From NCBI RefSeq assembly GCF_029761915.1, contig NZ_CP121695.1:5609501-5673500 (forward strand): 64,000 bases of DNA, read 5' to 3'. A model generated the notes under the pieces. The model was not told the origin of the DNA and did not search any database. It saw only the letters and a list, made by a program, of their open reading frames with translations. The position numbers and the translations under genes were made by a program. Origin of the DNA: Bradyrhizobium sp. CB1650 (GTDB taxonomy: Bacteria; Pseudomonadota; Alphaproteobacteria; Rhizobiales; Xanthobacteraceae). Each line of letters opens with the position of its first letter. Within the stretch, counting starts at the first letter, position 1. Positions 62,899-64,000 of the stretch are shown here, piece after piece.

Positions 62899-63656
62899 GG
62901 ACGCGCCGGCGCGGTTTCGAGCTTGCGCCGAATGCTCACGGCAAGATCGGGCCGGTCGGTGGTGATCTGCCGCACCGGTTGGGCTAGCCAATGGGCGATA
63001 TCCTCCGGCTCGTTGGTTACCCATGCACCGAGACGCTCGGATCCGAGCACCTCGAGGGCCAGCGGAAGCGTGAGGCCTAGAAGCGACTTTTCAATCGCAA
63101 CGATGCACCCGGGAACGGCGGAAAATTGTGCGAGCGCCGAGGAGATGCCACCCATCATCTCCGCAGACCGGCGATCGAGCGAGGCAAGCACCCTCGCCTC
63201 CGGCCATAGCCGGCGCACGGTCTCGATCACGCCAGGAACGAAACAGGTAATGACGGCGCGCCGCTCCAGACCCCGCCGCTTCACCTCGTCGATCAGCCGC
63301 GCCTCGAGGCCCCTATAGGGGTTGCCAAGCGCATCCGTCTTGATCTCGATGTGGAGCTCAAGCGACGTTTCGCCGAACACATCGAGCACGTCGCCGAGGG
63401 TCGGAATGCATTCGTCGCCCGCATCGCGAAGACGCGTCGCCGTCAATCGCCTCAGGCTGCGCTCACCGACCGGGCCGCTATCGAACGTGGTGCGGTCGAG
63501 CAGCGGGTCATGGATCACGACGAGTTCGCCATCCGCGCTCTGATGGACGTCGAACTCGACCGCATCGACACCTTCCTTGCACAGGTTGCGGAAGCCCGTA
63601 AGGCTGTTCTCCGGCCAAAGATTGCGCGCGCCGCGATGTCCGGCGATGAAGACCAT
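62895..63656 (-). CDS. ugpQ: Glycerophosphodiester phosphodiesterase (UgpQ-like)
   Basis: A 253-residue TIM-barrel enzyme that splits glycerophosphodiesters into sn-glycerol-3-phosphate and an alcohol. It has AGHRGARNLWPENSL (His), AVEFDVHQSADGELVVIHDPLLDRTT and LHIEIKTD (Glu/Lys), all family sites. No signal peptide is present, so it acts in the cytosol on imported substrates. It follows ugpE and overlaps phoD. Confidence 0.94.
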   Translation of the reverse strand: MVFIAGHRGARNLWPENSLTGFRNLCKEGVDAVEFDVHQSADGELVVIHDPLLDRTTFDSGPVGERSLRRLTATRLRDAGDECIPTLGDVLDVFGETSLELHIEIKTDALGNPYRGLEARLIDEVKRRGLERRAVITCFVPGVIETVRRLWPEARVLASLDRRSAEMMGGISSALAQFSAVPGCIVAIEKSLLGLTLPLALEVLGSERLGAWVTNEPEDIAHWLAQPVRQITTDRPDLAVSIRRKLETAPARP

Positions 63657-63665
63657 GATCGATCC

Positions 63666-64000
63666 CTACTTGCTGCTGTCGATAAGACCCTTGATGAACC
63701 AGCGCTGCAACAAGAGGACCACCAGCGCCGGCGGCAGCATGGTCAGAAGCGCGCCGTTCATGGCGATATTCCAGGCCGGCTCGCTGTCGGAGCGCGGAAT
63801 CAGGGTCTTCAACGCGATGACGGCCGTCGCCATGTCCTTGTCAGTCGTGAATAGCAGTGGCCAGAGATACTGATTCCAGCCGAACAGAAACAGGATGATG
63901 GCGAGCGCCACCATGTTGGGAACAGAGAGCGGCAGCAGGATGCTCCAGAAGAAATGCAGCGGCGACGCACCGTCGAGCCTCGCCGCCTCGCAAAGCTCGT
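63666..64000 (-). CDS. ugpE: sn-Glycerol-3-phosphate ABC transporter permease UgpE (5' end outside window)
   Basis: Only the C-terminal part (about 110 residues) lies in the window. It contains the end of the EAA loop (EAARLDGASPLHFFWSILLP), then VALAIILFLFGWNQYLWPLLFTTDKDMATAVIALKTLIP and LQRWFIKGLIDSSK. These closely resemble the C-terminus of UgpE as I recall it. It is the upstream gene of a ugpE-gdpD-phoD group and supports uptake of glycerol-phosphate compounds. Confidence 0.88.
   Translation of the reverse strand, partial: ELCEAARLDGASPLHFFWSILLPLSVPNMVALAIILFLFGWNQYLWPLLFTTDKDMATAVIALKTLIPRSDSEPAWNIAMNGALLTMLPPALVVLLLQRWFIKGLIDSSK

Overview
The window is GC-rich DNA from an alphaproteobacterium of the Rhizobiales, most likely Bradyrhizobium or a close relative. 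The evidence is: a glycine-dependent (C4 pathway) 5-aminolevulinate synthase, a perfect CtrA-type TTAA-N7-TTAAC site ahead of a PleC/DivJ-like kinase, many GTG/TTG starts behind strong Shine-Dalgarno sequences, several small conserved proteins of a rhizobial type, and a roughly 105-bp palindromic intergenic repeat of a kind common in that group. The assignment is inference from gene content; no search was run.

0-19 kb is mostly housekeeping and transport: moaA; a TRAP transporter (dctQ, dctM) with two homologous periplasmic receptors (3.7-4.8 kb and 9.3-10.3 kb) and a response regulator/histidine kinase pair between them; a secreted alpha/beta hydrolase; the Mrp/ApbC iron-sulfur ATPase; a VOC protein; a beta-hydroxyacid dehydrogenase; an NhaD antiporter; a PdhS-like kinase; a DUF1289 protein; a retropepsin-like protease; and dusA.

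19-33 kb carries an ALA synthase, small hypothetical genes, a bo3-type quinol oxidase operon led by its heme O synthase gene (ctaB-cyoA-cyoB-cyoC-cyoD, chained by 4-base overlaps), and a six-gene acyl-CoA catabolic operon (acyl-CoA dehydrogenase, crotonase, CaiB-type CoA transferase, isomerase-like crotonase, YWTD beta-propeller, 3-hydroxyacyl-CoA dehydrogenase).

33-45 kb is accessory and regulatory: a decayed AraC gene and an intact AraC gene each next to a copy of a conserved 65-nt element (a third copy lies at 39.9 kb), a ClpP-like periplasmic protein, a LysR gene flanked by matching inverted repeats, TauE, and an aromatic-acid-type efflux operon (FUSC, DUF1656, DUF983, HlyD) with overlapping genes.

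45-54 kb looks like a mobile-element scar. It holds an IS5 transposase fragment, a tRNA-Ser 3' fragment and three copies of a junction that contains the 5' end of a dusA gene. Two of these junctions belong to 90-bp direct repeats about 8 kb apart. The repeats bracket a sugar uptake cassette: OprB porin, Rbs-type ABC transporter and ROK regulator.

54-64 kb holds a LysR gene divergent from a coupled DUF1127-GNAT/MFS/M20 operon with a clear operator-like palindrome between them, a NUDIX protein, a polyol-type dehydrogenase, a SorC-type regulator, and phoD, a glycerophosphodiesterase and the 3' part of ugpE, which suggest use of organophosphates or glycerol phosphate. No rRNA, intact tRNA, CRISPR array or replication origin was seen.
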